A DNA stretch of 64,000 nt from Paenibacillus sp. BIHB 4019 (GCF_002741035.1 NZ_CP016808.1:248001-312000), one strand, 5' to 3'; numbered from the stretch's first letter, positions 53,093-62,309 are shown. Program-made: numbers and translations. Notes: a model not told the origin generated them from the sequence alone.

Positions 53093-53947
53093 CTATTTCA
53101 CCGTATTAACAATCATGACGATGAAAATAACCATTAGATAGTTAACCGAAATGAGAAAATTCGTTTTCGCCCATTTCTCCGTATCCTTCGCCTTCAAGCC
53201 GCGAATGGTGTGAACCGCCCACAGCACACTGCCCGCAATGGACAGAATGAGAAACACATATCCAGTGTATCCATAATAAAACATGAGAAAGCAAGTAGGT
53301 ATAAGCAGCGCTACATAAGGAATCATTTGCAGCTTAGTCCGTCTAATCCCTTTCACAACCGGCAGCAGCGGGAAGCCGGCTGTGCGGTATTCCTCCACCC
53401 GTCTAATGCCGAGCGACCAGAAATGAGCGGGCTGCCATAAAAATAATAAAGCGAACATGAGCCAAGCTCCTGCATCCACTTCATTCGTTACTGCGCAATA
53501 ACCGATAACTGGAGGCATCGCACCGGAAATTCCGCCAACCGACGTGCTCCATGTGGAGCTGCGCTTCAACCAAATCGTATAAATCACGATATATACGAAC
53601 CATCCTAAAAGTCCAAGCCAGCCTGTAAGCGGATTGACCGCTAAAAACAGCACCAATTCCCCTATGATGCCAAGCACAAGGCCATATCCGAGCACAAACA
53701 TCGGGCTCATTCTGCCGGTTGGCAAGGCGCGTCCTTTCGTTCTTTCCATCTTCTGATCCAGCTCACGATCCCAATAATTATTAATAACGCAAGCGGAAGC
53801 CATTGTGAGCGTGGAGCCAATCAGCATCCAAAGCAGATCAAACCAGGCAATATGCCATTTGGAAGCTACCCAAAAGCCGCCAACAGCTGCAAACATATTG
53901 AGCCGGAGCAACCCTGGTTTTGTCAATGCTATCAAGTCTTTAAACAC
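53093..53947 (-). CDS. ctaB: Protoheme IX farnesyltransferase (heme O synthase)
   Basis: A UbiA-family prenyltransferase of 284 residues with the prenyl-diphosphate-binding NNYWDRELDQKMERTKGR and later REVEEYRTAGFPLLPV-type loop. A GTG start at 53947 is chosen because GGGAGG lies 8 nt upstream; longer frames reach 54007 without a ribosome site. Its product, heme O, feeds CtaA. Confidence 0.92.
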   Translation of the reverse strand: MFKDLIALTKPGLLRLNMFAAVGGFWVASKWHIAWFDLLWMLIGSTLTMASACVINNYWDRELDQKMERTKGRALPTGRMSPMFVLGYGLVLGIIGELVLFLAVNPLTGWLGLLGWFVYIVIYTIWLKRSSTWSTSVGGISGAMPPVIGYCAVTNEVDAGAWLMFALLFLWQPAHFWSLGIRRVEEYRTAGFPLLPVVKGIRRTKLQMIPYVALLIPTCFLMFYYGYTGYVFLILSIAGSVLWAVHTIRGLKAKDTEKWAKTNFLISVNYLMVIFIVMIVNTVK

Positions 53948-54204
53948 GAAGCGAGCCTCCCAGGTATGTGACACGGCGCACGTTGCGCCCATACATTCAT
54001 TGGTCAATCGTTCTTAATCATACAGAAAAAACCACGTTATGACAACGCTCAAGCTTATAATTCATCAATTTGCCACTCAAAATGTGACAATAATTTTGGA
54101 ACCCTTTCTCTGGGCTCACAATACACTAAGTATGTAGTTTAACGCCCATGATCATTCGCCTATCGATCGGCGGAGCGTCATTGAGGGTTGAAAGGAGCCT
54201 GCCT

Positions 54205-54627
54205 GTGGCAGTCATCAAGACAAATGCAGAGGATACGAAAATGCTGGCTAGGCTGATGCGCGCAGAAGCGGAAGGGGAAGGCGAGCTTGGCATGCTGATG
54301 GTAGGCAATGTTGGCGTCAACCGCGTTCTGGGCAACTGTCTCGACTTTAGAAATATTCGTTCCATTCCGCAGATGGTGTTTCAAAGCCCCGGAGGCTTTG
54401 AGGCTACACAGAAGGGATATTTCTATCAAAAAGCGCGCGATCGCGACATCCGGCTCGCCGAGCGTGTCATTGGCGGGGAACGGCAGCATCCGGCGTCGAA
54501 TGCGCTGTGGTTTTTTAGGCCGGCCGCAGGCTGTCCTGACACCTGGTACAATCAATCGAACAGCGGCCGCTACAAGGCCCACTGCTTCTTCGTACCTACA
54601 GCAGCTGATTGTCCTAGTGTGTATTAG
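54205..54627 (+). CDS. cwlJ: Spore cortex-lytic cell-wall hydrolase CwlJ
   Basis: A 140-residue SleB/CwlJ-type hydrolase (about the usual length of CwlJ): LARLMRAEAEGEGELGMLMV, NRVLGNCLDF and ALWFFRPA. It degrades spore cortex during germination. A GTG start at 54205 follows AAAGGAG by 7 nt. The gerQ gene follows 53 bases later, the classical pair; GerQ is needed for CwlJ localisation in B. subtilis. Confidence 0.93.
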   Translation: MAVIKTNAEDTKMLARLMRAEAEGEGELGMLMVGNVGVNRVLGNCLDFRNIRSIPQMVFQSPGGFEATQKGYFYQKARDRDIRLAERVIGGERQHPASNALWFFRPAAGCPDTWYNQSNSGRYKAHCFFVPTAADCPSVY

Positions 54628-54680
54628 CAATATCGCAAATGGAGCAAATGATTTTTTATTTGGAGAGCGAGGAATTTCAC

Positions 54681-55223
54681 ATGACGAATGGTTATGGTTA
54701 CAAAACAGCAGTTAGTCCGGCAAACACAGGGGGCTATGGCTACCCTTATCAGATGGGCGCGCAGCCGATGCCAATGCCAACACCAATGCCAACACCGTTG
54801 CCGGCGATGATGGGTGGCCAAATGCCCGCCATGCAGGTAGCGGGCATGCAGGCGATGCAGACGATGCCGGTTAACGTTCCTAGCGGTTCCTTCGTTACAC
54901 CTTCCGGAGGCAATGTGGTTACTGTTCCGATCGTAGAGGAATCATACGTAGAAAACATTTTACGGCTTAACCGCGGCAAGATGGCTACCTTCTATATGAC
55001 ATATGAGAACAACCGCGAATGGAACGCCAAAACGTTTCGCGGCATTATAGAGGCAGCTGGCCGTGACCACATTATTATTAGCGATCCAACAACAGGCATG
55101 CGTTATCTGCTGCTTTCCATTAACCTTGATTATGTCACCTTTGATGGCCCAATCAATTATGAATATCCATTCCAAGGCGGCAAAATTACAAACACTACAC
55201 CGCTGAGCACCAGCCGCGAATAA
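54681..55223 (+). CDS. gerQ: Spore coat protein GerQ
   Basis: A 180-residue protein: Met/Pro/Gly-rich N-terminal third with MPMPTPMPTP, then the conserved GerQ core (VEESYVENILRLNRGK, YMTYENNREWNAKTF, RYLLLSINLDYVTFDGPI). The ATG at 54681 follows GAGG by 8 nt. It supports CwlJ assembly in the coat and is cross-linked there. Confidence 0.93.
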   Translation: MTNGYGYKTAVSPANTGGYGYPYQMGAQPMPMPTPMPTPLPAMMGGQMPAMQVAGMQAMQTMPVNVPSGSFVTPSGGNVVTVPIVEESYVENILRLNRGKMATFYMTYENNREWNAKTFRGIIEAAGRDHIIISDPTTGMRYLLLSINLDYVTFDGPINYEYPFQGGKITNTTPLSTSRE

Positions 55224-55270
55224 GGCTAACAACCCGCCGCTAATGGCAGCCTTCTATTATCACGCTTCTT

Positions 55271-55561
55271 TTATTGCGGCGCAGCGACTGGCTTAAACGT
55301 CCACACATGCACCTTCGCTGCGCCTCCCGGCACCCAATCGGCCATTTGGGCCCAAGAAGAACGCTCATTCAGGCGTTCTTTTTTTATTTGCTCCGCCTCC
55401 TCTGCGCTTTCTGCCTGCCATACCTCAACGAATAAATCAGGCTGATCTGTTCCTTCATAAACACGAAGGGCGGCATTCGCTGTTTTCATTTGCTCTATAT
55501 AATGTAAATACTCGATTTTGCATTCGGTTTTAATGCGATATTCCGCAAAGCAAATATACAT
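55271..55561 (-). CDS. Small conserved hypothetical protein
   Basis: A 96-residue protein (MYICFAEYRIKTECKIEYL ... VWQAESAEEAEQIKKERL) whose beta-alpha-beta pattern looks like a dimeric alpha/beta barrel, as in ABM-type or NIPSNAP-like proteins. Not firmly recognised. Confidence 0.65.
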   Translation of the reverse strand: MYICFAEYRIKTECKIEYLHYIEQMKTANAALRVYEGTDQPDLFVEVWQAESAEEAEQIKKERLNERSSWAQMADWVPGGAAKVHVWTFKPVAAPQ

Positions 55562-55667
55562 CGTTACATCCCCTTATCATTTCCTAAACTCTCCTTCATA
55601 AATCAGCTTTCAGCCGTCGATACTACCGTATACGGACGCTTGAATGAAGATACAGGAGGTTGCTACC

Positions 55668-56654
55668 GTGGATACAGGAACACATCTAGTTATAGGCATT
55701 GGCCTTGCGGGCCTTGCCACCATCGACCCCGTTATTGCAGCGGATCAAACGCTGCATACGGCAGTCTTGATTGGAACGGTTGTTGGGTCGCAAGCTCCTG
55801 ATGCCGATACGCTGCTGCGGCTGAAGGGCAATGCCAGCTATATCCGCAATCATCGCGGCCTTTCACACTCGATTCCAGCCATAGCCATTTGGACTATCGT
55901 TATTACTGGATTATTGGAGCTTTTTTATCGTGGCAGCCTGCCATGGCTCCATGTAGGAGGCTGGGTGCTGCTTGCCGTGTGCGTCCATGTGCTAAGCGAT
56001 CTATTTAATGCATATGGCACACAAGCGATGCGGCCATTCACGGAAAAATGGATTTCATGGAACATTATACACATTTTTGACCCCGTAATCTTCATTACCC
56101 ACATCATTGCTATTTTATTGTGGGCAATCGGGGCCTTCAGCCCAACCATCATTTTTCCAATTCTTTATTTATTTACAGCGGCTTATTTTGTATGGCGAAC
56201 GCTTGCCCAACGGACGATCATGCGGAAGCTGCCTGCGCTGGATAAAGAAAATCTTTCGGCAGACGGATATTTGCTCATTCCGACCGTATCGCTCAGCATA
56301 TGGAATGTGGTCAAGCTGATGAAGGATGGCAGCTTTGCAGTTGGCGATTTGCGTAATGGCTCGCTCCGCTGGGTCGATCGGGTCAAATGCTCGGATCATC
56401 CCGCAGCTGCCAGGTCCAAAAGCGATCCCGCCATTCGCTCCTTCCTTTATTTAACCAAGTTTGCCTGTGCCGATGTTACTGAGCATGAGTGGGGCTATGA
56501 GGTGCGCTGGTCCGATGTCCGCTACAGGCATCGCAAGCAATACCCTTTTCTCGGCGTCTTATTAATGGACAAGGAGTACAAAACCTTAGGCTCTTACGTT
56601 GGCTGGCTAAGCGATGAACGGCTAATGAAACGGCTGCGAATGAATACTTATTAA
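55668..56654 (+). CDS. yfhP: YfhP-like membrane metal-dependent hydrolase
   Basis: A 328-residue DUF457/YdjM-type membrane protein, with THLVIGIGLA near the start and the metal-binding pattern QAPDADTLLRL and HRGLSHSIPA, followed by several membrane helices and a cytoplasmic tail. A GTG start at 55668 follows AGGAGG by 8 nt. Related Bacillus yfhP is of similar length. Confidence 0.85.
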   Translation: MDTGTHLVIGIGLAGLATIDPVIAADQTLHTAVLIGTVVGSQAPDADTLLRLKGNASYIRNHRGLSHSIPAIAIWTIVITGLLELFYRGSLPWLHVGGWVLLAVCVHVLSDLFNAYGTQAMRPFTEKWISWNIIHIFDPVIFITHIIAILLWAIGAFSPTIIFPILYLFTAAYFVWRTLAQRTIMRKLPALDKENLSADGYLLIPTVSLSIWNVVKLMKDGSFAVGDLRNGSLRWVDRVKCSDHPAAARSKSDPAIRSFLYLTKFACADVTEHEWGYEVRWSDVRYRHRKQYPFLGVLLMDKEYKTLGSYVGWLSDERLMKRLRMNTY

Positions 56655-56681
56655 TAGCCCAGTCTTTATGGGTTGACGGCG

Positions 56682-56719
56682 GAAAGCTCCTTCCTTCACA
56701 ATAGAAGGAAAGAGCTTTT
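56682..56719 (+). terminator. Terminator after yfhP
   Basis: GAAAGCTCCTTCCTTC and GAAGGAAAGAGCTTTT pair with one bulge, followed by T-rich sequence. Confidence 0.8.
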
Positions 56720-56756
56720 CTTTGTTTTGTGCCTGCGTGCCAATGGACGAAGAAGA

Positions 56757-56778
56757 AGCCCAGGGTTTCCCCTGAGCT
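56757..56778 (-). terminator. Likely terminator after the SASP gene
   Basis: On the minus strand AGCTCAGGG, GAAA, CCCTGGGCT and then TTCTTCTT. Confidence 0.55.
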
Positions 56779-56814
56779 CCTGCTTGTGTGTTGCTTTGTG
56801 TATAGAAAAAACGA

Positions 56815-57021
56815 TTAACGGTAACCGCCAGACAATTGTTGTTCGGCAATTTGAACTAGTTTTTTCGTAATATATCCACCCAGCGAACCTGCATCGCGAG
56901 TAGAAATATTGCCGTAGTAACCGTCTGCCGGAATTTGAACACCAAGCTCTTGAGCTGCTTCTAGTTTCATTTGATTCAGAGCTTGCGTTGCTTGTGGTAC
57001 CACCAATGTGTTACTTGACAT
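56815..57021 (-). CDS. Alpha/beta-type small acid-soluble spore protein
   Basis: A 68-residue SASP that coats and protects spore DNA. It shows the family core ALNQMKLEAAQELGV and the GNISTRDAGSLGGYITKKLV segment with the GPR-protease-type acidic site region. AGGAG lies before the ATG. It confirms a spore former. Confidence 0.95.
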   Translation of the reverse strand: MSSNTLVVPQATQALNQMKLEAAQELGVQIPADGYYGNISTRDAGSLGGYITKKLVQIAEQQLSGGYR

Positions 57022-57158
57022 GAGGAATTTCTCCTTTCAGTATGGGCACTGTGATATGTTGCAAGCTTGCAAGCTTATTATGTGCACGAGTCAAGAAACT
57101 ATTCGGATTTTCAAAAAAATATTATCGGGCGGTTACTGCCCTAGAGGAGACCCTCATT

Positions 57159-57341
57159 ATGTCCAAGCCTTTATCGCTGCTTTTCGCCGTCGTTGCTGTA
57201 CTTTTGATGAGCGCTACCGCCATTTCCATGAGCTATAATGCTTGGCTCGCCCTGCTATTTGCTGTCCTTACGTTATTTTCAATCGGCGCAGGCTTCATCG
57301 TGAAAGCGAGACTTAGACGGCTCAAGCAGCAAAACAACTAG
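57159..57341 (+). CDS. Small two-helix membrane protein (DUF5325-like?)
   Basis: A 60-residue protein with two membrane helices (PLSLLFAVVAVLLMSATAIS and LALLFAVLTLFSIGAGFIV) and a basic tail. The ATG at 57159 has GAGGAGA 8 nt upstream. The pattern resembles the small DUF5325/YlaF proteins, tentatively. It overlaps the end of trpS by four bases. Confidence 0.7.
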   Translation: MSKPLSLLFAVVAVLLMSATAISMSYNAWLALLFAVLTLFSIGAGFIVKARLRRLKQQNN

Positions 57342-58327
57342 CGCTTCGGCGCTAGGAAGCCCATTCTTTCTTTTACATCGGCTAGTGTACGATCTGCAAT
57401 TTCAGCTGCACGTTCAGCACCCTGCTGCAAAATATCATGGATTTCGCCCGAAGCGCGAATTTCTTGGTACCTCGTTTGCAGCGGCTCCAGCACGGAGACG
57501 ACTTGCTCGGCCAACGCTTTTTTGAACGGTCCATAGCCTTGCCCTTCGTAACGCGCCTCAACCTCTTCTATCGTCAAGCCTGCACAATTGGCATAGATGC
57601 TCATGAGATTGCTGATTTCAGGCTTGCTGGCTACATCATATTTCACTTCTCGGCCAGAATCCGTTGTCGCACGGCTGATTTTTTTGCGAACGACATCTGG
57701 CGGATCAAGCAGGGCAATGAAGCTTCCGGCATTCGGATTGCTCTTGCTCATTTTTTTGCTGCCGTCGTCCAGTGACATAATGCGCGAGCCATGCTTCGGC
57801 ATGTAAGGCTCTGGAATCGTGAAATATTCCCCGAAACGGTTATTGAATCTGCCCGCAAGATCGCGCGTCAGCTCCAAATGCTGCTTCTGATCGTCACCTA
57901 CTGGAACTAAATCAGCGTTATACAGCAAAATATCCGCAGCCATCAAGGATGGGTAGACGAACAAGCCTGCCGGAATCGACTCCTTGCCTTGGGACTTATC
58001 TTTAAACTGCGTCATGCGCTCCAGCTCGCCCATATAAGAAAGCGTTGTGAAAATCCATCCAAGCTCAGCATGTGACCGCACATGCGACTGGACGAAGATG
58101 CTCGCTTTCGCCGGATCGATGCCAGCAGCAATATAACAAGCGGCTACCGCTTCTGTCTGCTCGCGCAGCGCGGCCGGATCTGGCAGCTGCGTAGCAGCAT
58201 GCAGGTCAACAATCATGAAGAAACATTGCTCGGAATGCTGCAATTTAACGAAGTTTTTCATTGCGCCAATGTAATTGCCCAGTGTCAGCTGGCCGCTTGG
58301 CTGAATGCCTGATAATACTTTTTTCAT
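57338..58327 (-). CDS. trpS: Tryptophanyl-tRNA synthetase
   Basis: A 329-residue class Ic synthetase. The HIGH-like motif is in SGIQPSGQLTLGNYIGAM and the KMSKS motif in DGSKKMSKSNPNAG. The ATG at 58327 has GGAGAGGAAG upstream. It is controlled by a T-box leader (58365-58627) responding to uncharged tRNA-Trp. Confidence 0.97.
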   Translation of the reverse strand: MKKVLSGIQPSGQLTLGNYIGAMKNFVKLQHSEQCFFMIVDLHAATQLPDPAALREQTEAVAACYIAAGIDPAKASIFVQSHVRSHAELGWIFTTLSYMGELERMTQFKDKSQGKESIPAGLFVYPSLMAADILLYNADLVPVGDDQKQHLELTRDLAGRFNNRFGEYFTIPEPYMPKHGSRIMSLDDGSKKMSKSNPNAGSFIALLDPPDVVRKKISRATTDSGREVKYDVASKPEISNLMSIYANCAGLTIEEVEARYEGQGYGPFKKALAEQVVSVLEPLQTRYQEIRASGEIHDILQQGAERAAEIADRTLADVKERMGFLAPKR

Positions 58328-58364
58328 CTTCAATCTTCCTCTCCAATTTAAAAATCAACGCAAA

Positions 58365-58627
58365 AAATCCCCCGCCGCAAGGGACGAGGGACCGTGGTGC
58401 CACCCTAATTCGCTATCCGCAGCCGCCATTATAGGGCGACTTAACAATCGGACCAGCCTTCAATATTCCATAACGGGGAATTTCCGGAGAAGCATCGGCA
58501 GCGCGAGTCGCTGCGTTCCGCTTTCGGCTCGGGGGCCCATTCGGCTTCAGGCTTGCACCGGTTCACACCAACCACCGGCTCTCTGGACGCAATTTACCTG
58601 CACGTACTTGTTCCCGTCATCGCATTT
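58365..58627 (-). ncRNA. T-box riboswitch, tryptophan specific
   Basis: The leader of trpS carries the invariant T-box sequence AGGGTGGCACCACGG (58393-58407, minus strand), a stem I with AGAGAGCCGGTGGTTGG and GTGTGAACCGG, and a specifier loop whose codon reads TGG (58537-58539) in GAATGGGCC. A terminator hairpin (TCCCTCGTCCC ... GGCGGGGGA then six T) follows the T-box. Uncharged tRNA-Trp is expected to stabilise the antiterminator. Confidence 0.93.
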
Positions 58628-58633
58628 ACAATG

Positions 58634-58661
58634 ATTATACAGCCCTAACAGCCAATGTCAA
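58634..58661 (-). promoter_or_regulatory. Promoter of the T-box/trpS transcript
   Basis: Minus strand: TTGACA (58656-58661), 16 bases, TATAAT (58634-58639); both hexamers are perfect. Confidence 0.85.
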
Positions 58662-58728
58662 GCTGCAGGGCAGCCGCTTTTGGCTCATAAAGTTGTCCTA
58701 TTCTGCTTTTCGGGCGCATAAACTGTGA

Positions 58729-58748
58729 TATAATCGTAATTATTACTA
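58729..58748 (+). promoter_or_regulatory. -10 element overlapping a near-consensus Zur box
   Basis: TATAAT (58729-58734) runs into TCGTAATTATTACTA (58734-58748), which agrees with the Bacillus Zur 7-1-7 consensus TCGTAATnATTACGA at all but two positions. No good -35 is seen. A Zur dimer here would block initiation. Confidence 0.75.
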
Positions 58749-58773
58749 TATGAAAAGCGGGTGTGGTTTTTTT

Positions 58774-59862
58774 ATGCCGATTTTTAGATTTCGCTACATA
58801 ACCGTGCTGTTGGCGCTTGGCTGTGCCGGAATATTGGCCGTCCTTGCTTTTAATCGCCCGTCAGCTTTCACCTTTCTCGATTATGCCCATGCCCAGTCGT
58901 TCAAAATTACATTTTTGAGCATTATTTTAGAGGCGATACCATTTATCCTGCTTGGCGTGCTGTTCTCCGGCCTGCTTCAAGTATTCGTGACAGATGAGAT
59001 GATTCGTAAATTTACGCCTAAAAATCCCATTGCCGGTGTGCTGTTCGGCGGCTTGCTCGGGCTTGCTTTTCCGCTGTGCGAGTGCGGCATGATTCCTGTC
59101 GTCAGGCGGCTTATCCGCAAAGGCATGCCCGCTTACATTGGCATTGTTTATTTGCTTGCCGGACCCGTCGTCAACCCGATTGTGTTCACGGCTACCTTTA
59201 CCGCTTTTCGCTCTGCTCCGGAAATGGCCTATGCCCGCCTTATTCTTGCGTTTGCGGTAGCGGTCATTATTGGGCTGATTATGCATTTATTTATGCGCAA
59301 AAGCCCTCTTCGCGACGAACACACGCCGCAGCTGGCTGTGCATTCCAGTCATCATTCCAGTCAAGGAGTTCATCACGGACATCACAGACATCACACACAT
59401 AAGCATGATCACAGCCACTCTCACGAAAATCATCATCAGAAGCAACGAGGCAGTCTCGGCAGCCGATTGTCAGCCATGCTTGGACATGCTTCGGATGAAT
59501 TTTTTGAGATGGGAAAATATTTAATTTTCGGCGCTCTGATTACGGCGGCGATTCAGACCATTATGGACAGAAGCGTGCTTGCTTCTGTAGCTGATCAGCC
59601 AGTGCTATCTTATCTAGCTATGATGGCCTTTGCCTTTATTTTATCAATTTGCTCTACATCGGATGCCTTTATCGCCGCTTCCTTCGGCAATGTGTTTACA
59701 AGTGGCCCGCTGCTCGCCTTTCTCGTATTTGGCCCGATGATTGATTTCAAAAACATGCTCATGCTGCTATCCGCTTTTCGGCTCAAAATTGTACTGGCGC
59801 TCGCCCTTCTCTGCTTCCTTTTAATTGGGCTTGGCTCCTGGATTATGGAGGTATCGTTATGA
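58774..59862 (+). CDS. ycgR: Permease with His-rich loop (YcgR-like, DUF318)
   Basis: A 362-residue predicted permease with about eight helices; LGVLFSGLLQVFVTDEMIRK and AFPLCECGMIPVVRRL are typical of the family, and the second half repeats it (ICSTSDAFIAASFGN). A central cytoplasmic loop has a run of His (HSSHHSSQGVHHGHH and HTHKHDHSHSHENHH) able to bind Zn. The ATG at 58774 is preferred because 58750 lies almost on the expected transcript start. Its stop overlaps the ycgQ start (ATGA). Zur control is inferred from the box upstream. Confidence 0.85.
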   Translation: MPIFRFRYITVLLALGCAGILAVLAFNRPSAFTFLDYAHAQSFKITFLSIILEAIPFILLGVLFSGLLQVFVTDEMIRKFTPKNPIAGVLFGGLLGLAFPLCECGMIPVVRRLIRKGMPAYIGIVYLLAGPVVNPIVFTATFTAFRSAPEMAYARLILAFAVAVIIGLIMHLFMRKSPLRDEHTPQLAVHSSHHSSQGVHHGHHRHHTHKHDHSHSHENHHQKQRGSLGSRLSAMLGHASDEFFEMGKYLIFGALITAAIQTIMDRSVLASVADQPVLSYLAMMAFAFILSICSTSDAFIAASFGNVFTSGPLLAFLVFGPMIDFKNMLMLLSAFRLKIVLALALLCFLLIGLGSWIMEVSL

Positions 59863-60761
59863 AGCATCACCTGCTTAGAGCTTTCATTTTGACGGCATTT
59901 GCTCTACTTATCGTTTATTTATCCCGTTCCAATCAGCTCTCCCTGTATATTGCGCCAAGGATGGAGCTCTATGTAAAGCTGTCTGCTCTCGGATTGTATG
60001 CTGCAGCCATCCATCAGCTGTTTCTAGCCTTGAAAATACGGCGCCAGCAGCATCACCATTCGGCTGAATGCGGCTGTGAGCATGCTCCATCGCCATCCGT
60101 ATTCAAAAACACGGTTATCTACAGCCTTTTTATTTTTCCGCTAGCGCTCGGCTTCCTCTCTCCTGCTGGAGTTTTGGGCAGTACGGCCGCATCGAAAAAG
60201 GGTGTAAGCTTTGCCGCTTCTACTACAGTTCAGCCGCTCGGCACCGAGCCTGGCCAGCTCGCCGTCTCCTTGCCTGAACCGCCCGCTTCCCTTGCACCGA
60301 AGCCGCTGACTTTGGAGGAGCGTTTCCCTTACGATGAATACACGAAGGCTCACGCCGAATACGGCATGAAGCTGTATCAGAAGCAGAAAATTGCCGTCCC
60401 GGAAACGACCTACATCGAGACGCTGACAACACTTGATTTGTATCGCGATAATTTTATGGACAAAACAATAGACATTAGCGGGTTTATTTACAAAGAGGAT
60501 GACATGGGAGAACAGCGTTTTGCCGTTAGCCGTTTCGCCATGACCTGCTGCTCGGCGGATGCCGTGCCATATGGTTTAATGGTTCAAGTCAGCCATGCAG
60601 ACGATTATAAGGATTTTGCCCCGGATGATTGGGTAAGCGTCTCGGGCAAGCTGATGACCTCCATGTATAACGGCAACGAAATTTTGACCTTAAAGCTGAA
60701 CACGATTAAACGAATTGAAGCGCCCGAGTCGCCTTATGTCTATGCGAATTTTGATTTTTAG
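59859..60761 (+). CDS. ycgQ: YcgQ-like permease partner (TIGR03943 family)
   Basis: A 300-residue protein: three to four membrane helices with a His/Cys patch (QQHHHSAECGCEHAP), a linker, and a C-terminal soluble domain with FAVSRFAMTCCSADAVPYG and DWVSVSGKL (an OB-like fold). It is translationally coupled to ycgR. The two likely form one Zn-responsive transport complex; direction and cargo are unknown. Confidence 0.87.
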   Translation: MKHHLLRAFILTAFALLIVYLSRSNQLSLYIAPRMELYVKLSALGLYAAAIHQLFLALKIRRQQHHHSAECGCEHAPSPSVFKNTVIYSLFIFPLALGFLSPAGVLGSTAASKKGVSFAASTTVQPLGTEPGQLAVSLPEPPASLAPKPLTLEERFPYDEYTKAHAEYGMKLYQKQKIAVPETTYIETLTTLDLYRDNFMDKTIDISGFIYKEDDMGEQRFAVSRFAMTCCSADAVPYGLMVQVSHADDYKDFAPDDWVSVSGKLMTSMYNGNEILTLKLNTIKRIEAPESPYVYANFDF

Positions 60762-60786
60762 CCATCCAGCGTGCGAATAATATCAA

Positions 60787-60838
60787 AAGAAGCCTCCGGC
60801 TCATTCCGCTATACGAACAGCGGTTCCGGAGGCTTCTT
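60787..60838 (+). terminator. Terminator after ycgQ
   Basis: The arms AAGAAGCCTCCGG and CCGGAGGCTTCTT pair perfectly; an inner CCGCT/AGCGG stem sits in the loop. Confidence 0.8.
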
Positions 60839-60884
60839 CAAGCTATTGCCATCAGCTGCTTCAATTTCAGCGCTACACCTTGTT

Positions 60885-61304
60885 TTATTCGGCACCTGGG
60901 TACAGCTCGCGCAAATTCGATTGGCGCGGCTGCTTGTAGCGGTAGCTCCAGTTCGACGTATTGTAATTTGACTCATAACAGACGCTTGCCGACCATGATC
61001 CCGCCCCTTGCTTTACAGCAAAATCGTACATAATCTCGCCATGCGTCCAATTGCGTCTATATTTAAGGCCTTCGATCGCCATCTTTCTGAAATCCTGCAC
61101 CTGCTTAGCGGTCATGCCTGAGTTCAGCTTTTCAAATTGGCCGTTTCTCGTCTCTAGAGGATTATGCCTCATGCCAAATTTCCCAACCGCATTGTTGCGG
61201 ATATGTATACATACCGTACCTGCAATCGCATTCATTAATTCCTCTTCCAATTGCCGAAATACAAAATCAACTTGTCTTGCTAGTGACATTGATTCCAATT
61301 CCAT
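60885..61304 (-). CDS. Conserved hypothetical protein (139 aa)
   Basis: A soluble protein opening MELESMSLARQVDFVFRQLE with aromatic-rich C-terminus (SNWSYRYKQPRQSNLREL). Not recognised. The second ATG (61304) is used because GGAGG lies 9 nt upstream; the first is only 3 nt from it. No paralogue or partner gene is near. Confidence 0.7.
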   Translation of the reverse strand: MELESMSLARQVDFVFRQLEEELMNAIAGTVCIHIRNNAVGKFGMRHNPLETRNGQFEKLNSGMTAKQVQDFRKMAIEGLKYRRNWTHGEIMYDFAVKQGAGSWSASVCYESNYNTSNWSYRYKQPRQSNLRELYPGAE

Positions 61305-61458
61305 ACCCATACTCCTCCTGGTTGTAAAATAGTCATTATATAGAAGCGTTTCCCTAATTATCTCTATATGTGTAGTTCTTGGGACTCATTATAGTTCAAA
61401 AATCAGGAAGTTACAATAAGAAAATTCGCAATTTTCAGTTAATTATATTTAACCAAAA

Positions 61459-61499
61459 AGATCATTGCGGGCCCTTGATGAAAGGGCAGCAATGATCCT
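61459..61499 (-). terminator. Terminator after the FhuF-like gene
   Basis: On the minus strand AGGATCATTGCTGCCC and GGGCCCGCAATGATCT form the stem and a short T-run follows. Confidence 0.75.
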
Positions 61500-61505
61500 T
61501 CAAAA

Positions 61506-62309
61506 TCAAATTGTTTTATTCAGCTTTGCCCGATGCTCCATGCGGCGCTGAACCCGCTCCGACTCGCTGCTGCGCGGACACGTATAGCAATAACGGCCGC
61601 CTTCAACTTTATAATAATGGCAGCAGGCATATTTCATGCGCATCTGTTTCTCCGGATCATCAATGGCTTCCGTATATTGGAATTTAACATCCAAAGGATT
61701 TCTTTTGCGATGAAAAATAGCAGGATCAAGCGCCTTCACCGTTTTATACAGCGAGTCAATGGATTCCTTCACCGCTTCGCTTTCCGAGGAAGCCATGATG
61801 ACGCCATACTCATACTCCAGCGAGGTGGGCAGCTGCCCCCATAACAAACTCGCTTTAGCCGATCCAGCACGCTCTATGCTGTGAAAAAACGGAGCAATCG
61901 TCTCATGAAAAAACGTTTCTAGCTGCGTGCGGACCCATTCTCCAGCCTCCTCCTCCGTAGACGGAGATTGGAGCAGCTCAGCTTTATTAAACCTGAAATA
62001 CACATTATAATAACCATCTGCTCTGCACACATAAAGCGTCAAATTATCTAACGACAAATTTGGTGCCATGCGGTATTTAGACAGCAAATAGATGAGGGCC
62101 AGCATCGGCCTGCGAAACCAGGAAGCTGCATAAACTTCAGCCACAATTTGCTCCTTCCCCATCACAAGCGGCTGGTATATGGCAAGCAGCTTCTGCATCG
62201 CAGGCTGTTCAAGCAAGGCAGCAGCAGCACTTGTGTAAACCACTTCATCAGGCTCATCTACGCAAAGATTAAACCGCTCCTTTAACAGCCGATATATGTC
62301 TTCATTCAT
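61506..62309 (-). CDS. FhuF-like siderophore-iron reductase
   Basis: A 267-residue protein. The C-terminal MKYACCHYYKVEG and RYCYTCPRSS give the CC...CxxC cluster ligands of the FhuF [2Fe-2S] ferric reductase type. The N-terminal part is the usual IucA/IucC-C-like helical region. Its start overlaps the end of the esterase gene by 8 bases (ATGAATGA), so the two are cotranslated although their roles seem unrelated. No siderophore uptake genes lie in the window. Confidence 0.8.
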   Translation of the reverse strand: MNEDIYRLLKERFNLCVDEPDEVVYTSAAAALLEQPAMQKLLAIYQPLVMGKEQIVAEVYAASWFRRPMLALIYLLSKYRMAPNLSLDNLTLYVCRADGYYNVYFRFNKAELLQSPSTEEEAGEWVRTQLETFFHETIAPFFHSIERAGSAKASLLWGQLPTSLEYEYGVIMASSESEAVKESIDSLYKTVKALDPAIFHRKRNPLDVKFQYTEAIDDPEKQMRMKYACCHYYKVEGGRYCYTCPRSSESERVQRRMEHRAKLNKTI

